Origin: Papio anubis
Lineage: Eukaryota > Chordata > Mammalia > Primates > Cercopithecidae
Assembly: GCF_008728515.1 (NCBI RefSeq)
Contig: NC_044989.1
Location: 75,975,754 to 76,039,753 of the forward strand
Direction of reading: 5' to 3'
DNA: 64,000 nucleotides
The position numbers and the translations under genes are program-made. Positions 59,000 through 64,000 of the stretch are shown one piece after another. Under the pieces are notes generated by a model. The model ran no database searches, was not told the origin of the DNA, and worked only from the letters and a program-made list of their open reading frames with translations. Position 1 is the stretch's first letter. Each line of letters opens with the position of its first letter.

Positions 59000-60830
59000 C
59001 TAATATTGAGTCACTCTGTGGTATCATTTATGCAGGAAAGAGAGGATAAATGTTTATTCCTTTCGTTTTATCTAACAATTTTCAAAATAATAAGGTGTTT
59101 CATAGCATCCTGTAATAATGGCCAGTTAGTATTTCTCAAAAGTTTTATATGCACTTGTGCTTTAAACATATTCGATGCATTTTGGATCATGGCAGTTATT
59201 ATTCTATTTGATAATCATGTTATCCCAACTTTGATCAATCGGAGCACAAATAACACAAATCAATGCAAATTACTTAAACATAATAAAACTTTTTAAAAAG
59301 GATGAATTATTATAAGAATACAGAGTGTCTTGTGACTAAGAATGCAGGTCTTGGGTAGGACTGAAACTGGAAATTGGACTTTTTCCATTTCTTGTCCTTG
59401 CATCTCTGCTTCATCCATCTTTCTGCCAACTGACTCTCTCAACTTCTTAGTTTTCATAGTGGGCAGAAGTGCTGCTCAGTCTCACTCTATTCCATTCTAG
59501 CTTTACTTTTTACTCAGAATCTCTATTACCTTATGGTCTACAAACTTCAGGAAAAATGAAAAGAATGCAGGGAATGCAGTTCTAAACTGTAACTATCAAA
59601 GCTTGAAGGAACATCAAATACCCAGGTCCCAAATCATTACAATTAGCCTATATGAAAATAAGATCAGTGGTCTCTATAAACCACAGGTTTTCTCCCTCTA
59701 AGTTAAAAACAGATTGCCTTATGCATTGGGGCATTATTTCCAAGCCTAGATTCTAAGCTATTACAAGCAGGTATGACTGACCATTACCAGGGATTCAGAT
59801 GATGCCTACGGCTTTATTACTAACAAGCTGTATTTCTAAAACATCCTCCTAAGTGGACTATCCATGATCAGAAACCTGGATATTTAGTCTTCTAAAGGAG
59901 GAATTAGGGAAAAATTGACTTTGAACTTTGATAGACTGGGTCTTACCTGGTAATGTTAACAACGGATATACCAGTAAAACTCCAAGGTGTTGATCCCAAC
60001 TTAAAAAACAGCCAACACATTTTTTTTCTGATTATTGTATGGCGATTCCATTCAGAGACCCTAAATTTAGGATTGTTATGTACAGAAGCCTCTGACTAGA
60101 GAAATAAATGGTTTACACACAAAAAGACAGAACACGTTGATGACCACAGGAAAAAGCAGCTTCCACCAAAGTCAACAGAGAAGGTTAATTTTCTGATTCT
60201 TCATCACCCATTTGCTTTTCCCTTACTATTAATATTACCCATTATTATATTTTTGTGCCCTTTATTAACTAATTAGAAGAATTTTCAATATGATCTTCCT
60301 TATCTTAATTCTATTACTTTTGACTCTATATGATCTTTGGCCATTTAAAAAAAACCAAAACTTTCTGAAGTGTTTTTCTCATATTATAGCTATGGCTATG
60401 AATTTAATTGTTTGCTGACAAAATTTAATAACTATTCCTTCAAACACTTCAAAAGGTAGATTATTTATAGGACCTTCTGTAGCTTAAATTTCCCTCGCAT
60501 CATTAATCCCAACTTTTACTGATTCCTATACAAATTAAACTTTGGCCTCCCATTAACAACATGGTTTTGCTAAAGTTGTTACAGTTGTATCAGCAAAACC
60601 TAGCCTTTTAGAAAACAGAACTAATACCATTCTTCTCACAACAATCAGTTTGTTCTCTTCAGAGACACACCAATCAGCTTTGCAGGAAATATTTAACTTC
60701 ATCTAAGGAATCTGCCCAGTTTGAGGGACAAAACATCAACCTTCTATTGTTCTAAATTGTACTTACACTCTCAATAGAATCTGTACTTACTAGAGTACTA
60801 CCTAGGTGAACACAAGGCTTATACCTGCCT
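59000..60830. other. Intergenic, nothing recognised
   Basis: About 1.8 kb without an open frame, RNA gene or repeat I can name. Possibly ancient ERV or LINE interior, but no motif supports that. Confidence 0.4.
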
Positions 60831-60889
60831 GCCACACACTAACTTAACCTGTATATGCAGGATAATTGTTAGAGATTTTTTGATATTTT

Positions 60890-62115
60890 AAAAGTACCAG
60901 CCGATCATTGAAAAGAATGCCCACGAACCTCCAAAAAGAGGCAAGGATCGGTGGGGAAAGCTTGGTTTTCAGGGAGGGCAAGCACAGTCTCCTACCGTCT
61001 CCCTTGGCTGGGGCAGGGAGCTCCCTTTGCTGCCTGCAGCTCCAAGGTGGGGTCTTGTTCCACCCTGTTTTTGCTCGCTCTCCGTGAGTCACGCCCGCCA
61101 CCTAGTCAGTCCCAATAAGAGAACTTTGGTACCTCTGAAGATGCAGTTCACTGGCAGTTTCCGTCCTTCTCCGTGGGAGCTGCAGAGCAGAGATGCTTCT
61201 ATTGGGCTATCTTGGCTCCACCCCCTTTGGCTCTACGCCCCCAGCCCCCATATCGGAATATACCCAAAGGAATATAAATCATTCTTTTTTTTTTTTTTTT
61301 TTTTTTTGACACATTCCCTGTCGCTCAGGTGGGAGTGCAGTGGTGCATTCTCGGCTCACTGCAACCTCCATCTCCCGGGTTCAAGTGATTCTCCTGCCTC
61401 AGCCTCTTGAGTAACTGGGATTACAGGCGTGTGCCACCACGTCCAGCTAATTTTTGTATTTTTAGTAGAGACGGAGTTTCACCGTGTTGGCCAGCTGGTC
61501 TCGAACTCGTGATCTGGTGATCTGCCCGCCTCGGCCTCCCGAAGTGCCGGGATTACAGACATGAGCCATAGCACCCGGCCCCAGTGGAATATAAATCATT
61601 TTATTAAAAAGATACATGTATGTCGGTGTTTGTTACAGCACTATTCACAATAGCAAGGACATGGAATCAACATAAATGCCCATCAATGATAAACTGGATA
61701 AAGAAAATGTGGTACATATACATCATGGAATACTAGGCAGCCATAAAAGGAATGAGATCATGTCATTTGCAGGGACGTGGATGAAACTGGAAGTAATTTT
61801 CCTTAGTAAAGTAAGGCAAGAACAGAAAACCAAACACCACATGTTTTCACTCATAAGTGGAAGCTAAAAAATGAGATCACATGGAGACAGGGAGGGGAAG
61901 GACACACACTGGGGCCTGTCCAGGGGTCCAGTAGGGGAAGGGAGAGTATTAGGAAAAATAGCTAACACATGCTGGGCTTAATACCTAGGTGATGGGTTGA
62001 TAGGTGCAGCAAACCACTATGACACACATCTACCTATGTAACAAACCTGCACATCCTGCCCATATACCCCAAAACTAAAAACAACAACAACAACAACAAC
62101 AAAAAATTAAAAAAA
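60890..62115 (+). mobile_element. L1 copy with inverted 5' UTR and large internal deletion
   Basis: 60890-61224 is a reverse-complement L1 5' UTR ending at the element's first bases (GGCTATCTTGGCTCCACC). From 61250 the end of ORF2 and 3' UTR run in sense ('atacccaaaggaatataaat', 'gcagggacgtggatgaaact') to an (AAC)n/A tail. An Alu interrupts at 61284-61580. Confidence 0.8.
61284..61580 (-). repeat. Alu SINE inserted in the L1
   Basis: Full antisense Alu; GGAATATAAATCATT repeated at 61269-61283 and 61586-61600. Confidence 0.95.
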
Positions 62116-62759
62116 AAAAACACAGCAAATACAGGCTATTTGGAAAAATTCCATGTAGGAAAAATTAACTCCTTCTTTATATATACTATATGGGCTATGA
62201 CTCCCACAGTAAAAAAACAAACAAACAAAAACACTTTTGGAGAAGGATGCCAAAAACTTGTCTTTGAATCTAGAAAAACTTAAAAATTACACAACTTCTT
62301 CTTTAGAAGCCTGATAAATCCATTTAAATTTAAATTTATTCACTGAAGTTATCATGAATAGTTTTACATAGCCTTTGAATTATTCTTAACAATCCAAGGA
62401 AAAAATTACTATAAAAGATCACTTCTTGATGTGGTTATATATATTAGAGGACAAGTGGAATAGTCTACGTCCTAGCTAAAATAAACACCTACCTCTCTAA
62501 AACAGATCCAGGTGAATTCTGGGATATATTTTCATCACCCTTATTTTATATTCTAGGCTTCTGTCTTTGAGACTTATTGTAAAGGTGAATAAGTAATCCT
62601 ATTTTTCAGGTTATTACTTTTTTTGCAGTTGGCCAATATATTCTATTCAGAGATCTAAATATGACTGCATAGCCATTATCATGTAAGATGATTCAACTCA
62701 TCCTATGACAGAAGGAGGAGTTAACCCTAATCCAACATGGACTCTGTTCTCTGAACGAC

Positions 62760-63162
62760 TGTACTAGTCCATTCCAGCACTGTTTAAAGACATACCTGAA
62801 ATTGGGTATTTACAAAGAAAAGAGGTTTAACTGGCTCATGGTTCAGCAGGTTGTCTAGGAAGCATGATGGTGGCATCTGGTTGATTTCTGGGGAGGTCTC
62901 AGGAAACTTGAAACCCCTCAGGTGAAGGGGAAGCACACAGATCAGCTCACATGGCCATAGTAGGAGCAAGAGAGAGATGGGGGAGATGCCACACACTTTT
63001 AAATGACCAGATCTCATGAGAACTCAATCATTATTGCCATGACAGTACTAAGGGGGAAATCCACTCCCAAGATCCAATCACCTCCCACCAGCACCCTCTC
63101 CAACACTGGGGATTACAATTCAACATGAGATTTGGGGGGAGACACAGATCCAAATCATATCA
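62760..63162 (-). repeat. MaLR LTR (MST/THE1 type), minus strand
   Basis: Minus strand starts TGATATGATTTGGATCTGTG; the + strand shows 'gaaattgggtatttacaaag', 'ggctcatggttcagcaggtt', 'catgagaactcaatcattat'. Likely 5-base repeats ACGAC/ACAAC at the ends. Confidence 0.88.
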
Positions 63163-64000
63163 ACAACTTTCTGATCTTGATTAGCAAAATCTCAGCAATG
63201 GTGAAAATCTGGATATCAACGATATCATCTTCCTTTGGTAGGGGCTTGAGAAAAAGAATTGCTTCTGTTTTCTGATAGCATCCAATTTGGAGCAAATTCC
63301 TGCATCCTTAACACCCCCCGTCAATCATCTAAGACAAAATCAAATCCTAAAACCTCCCTACTGAGACAGCTCACTATTCCCAATGGTGTATGTTGGCTCT
63401 CATTGCAAGGAGTAGTAAACCCAAGTTCCACAATTGCAGGTGCACTTGCAGTAGTCTTTGGCTGGAGGGAATTGACAGATTGAGTGATATAAAATTGCCA
63501 TTGTTGTAAGCAAAATATTGTTGCATATTGCTCATTTCATATGATTCAACTTAATGCAACAAAGGTGGCCATTTTAAGGGTCTATCTCTGAGAGTCAGTG
63601 GTAATTCTAAGAGAAAAAGCCCTACTACTAGGGCTAGTCCCTAGTCCAAATACCTGAAATCCAAAATGATCCAAAATCTAAAACCTTTAAAGTGGCAACA
63701 TGATTCCACGAAAGGGAAATTTCACACATGACTTCATGTGGTGGGGCACAGTAAAAATGTAGTCAAGACTTTGTTTCATGAACAAAATTATTTAAATTAT
63801 TGTGTAAAGTTACCGTCAGCCTATGTGTATCACGTGTGTATAAAACATAAATAAATTTCATGTTTAGACTTGGATCCTATCCCCCAAATATCTCATTATG
63901 TATGTGCAAATATTCCAAAATCTGAAAAAAATCTAAATTTGAAAATCTTCTGGTCCCATGCATTTTGGATAAGGAACATTCAACTTATATTTCTAATACT
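63163..64000. other. Intergenic end of window, nothing recognised
   Basis: No gene or repeat family could be assigned. Confidence 0.4.

Noticed and set aside
59000..63480. Possible ERV internal region around the 60.9 kb L1
   Set aside because: No gag, pol or env motif and no long frame could be supported; the 74-codon frame at 63259-63483 is not recognisable.
1..64000. CRISPR arrays, operons, tRNA or rRNA genes
   Set aside because: None seen. The sequence is primate nuclear DNA, and the direct repeats present are microsatellites or transposon copies.

Overview
This is a vertebrate nuclear window of primate type. It is dense in Alu SINEs, L1PA-type and older L1M LINEs, L2/MIR, MaLR and class I ERV LTRs, and Tigger/hAT DNA transposons. 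It carries one protein-coding gene, on the minus strand: GCFC2 (C2orf3), a GCFC/NTR2-family protein of the lariat-intron spliceosome. Fifteen coding exons can be placed to the base, from the ATG at 46459 to exon 15 ending at 2958. All junctions are GT-AG and the reading frame stays open for 701 codons. The human protein, as I remember it, has 781 residues, so the last 80 (probably two exons) and the 3' UTR lie left of base 1. Several residues differ from the human sequence as I recall it, for example in exons 1, 3 and 5, so the source is probably a non-human catarrhine, perhaps an Old World monkey. That species call rests on memory, not on an alignment.

Layout. 1-2957: intron with a class I LTR pair in head-to-head orientation, old L1M, and an Alu. 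2958-46459: GCFC2 exons 15 to 1. The largest intron (intron 11, 13181-23070) holds a full-length but dead L1 (about 14.0-20.48 kb, + strand, antisense to the gene). That L1 sits inside an L2, part of which is duplicated in inverted orientation 1.7 kb away. Intron 1 holds a decayed hAT-Charlie transposase element. 46100-46700: CpG-rich promoter and exon 1. 46.8-64 kb: intergenic, with no supported gene. It contains nested, oppositely oriented LTRs, two L1 copies with 5' inversions, several Alus and an MST/THE-type LTR.

I did not find a new biological system. The points most worth following are: the L1 in intron 11, whose antisense promoter would fire in the sense direction of GCFC2, towards exons 12-15; the roughly 92 percent identical inverted L2 duplication in the same intron; the inverted LTR pairs at 0-1.3 kb and 47.4-48.6 kb; and a near-perfect palindrome at 36.24-36.30 kb.
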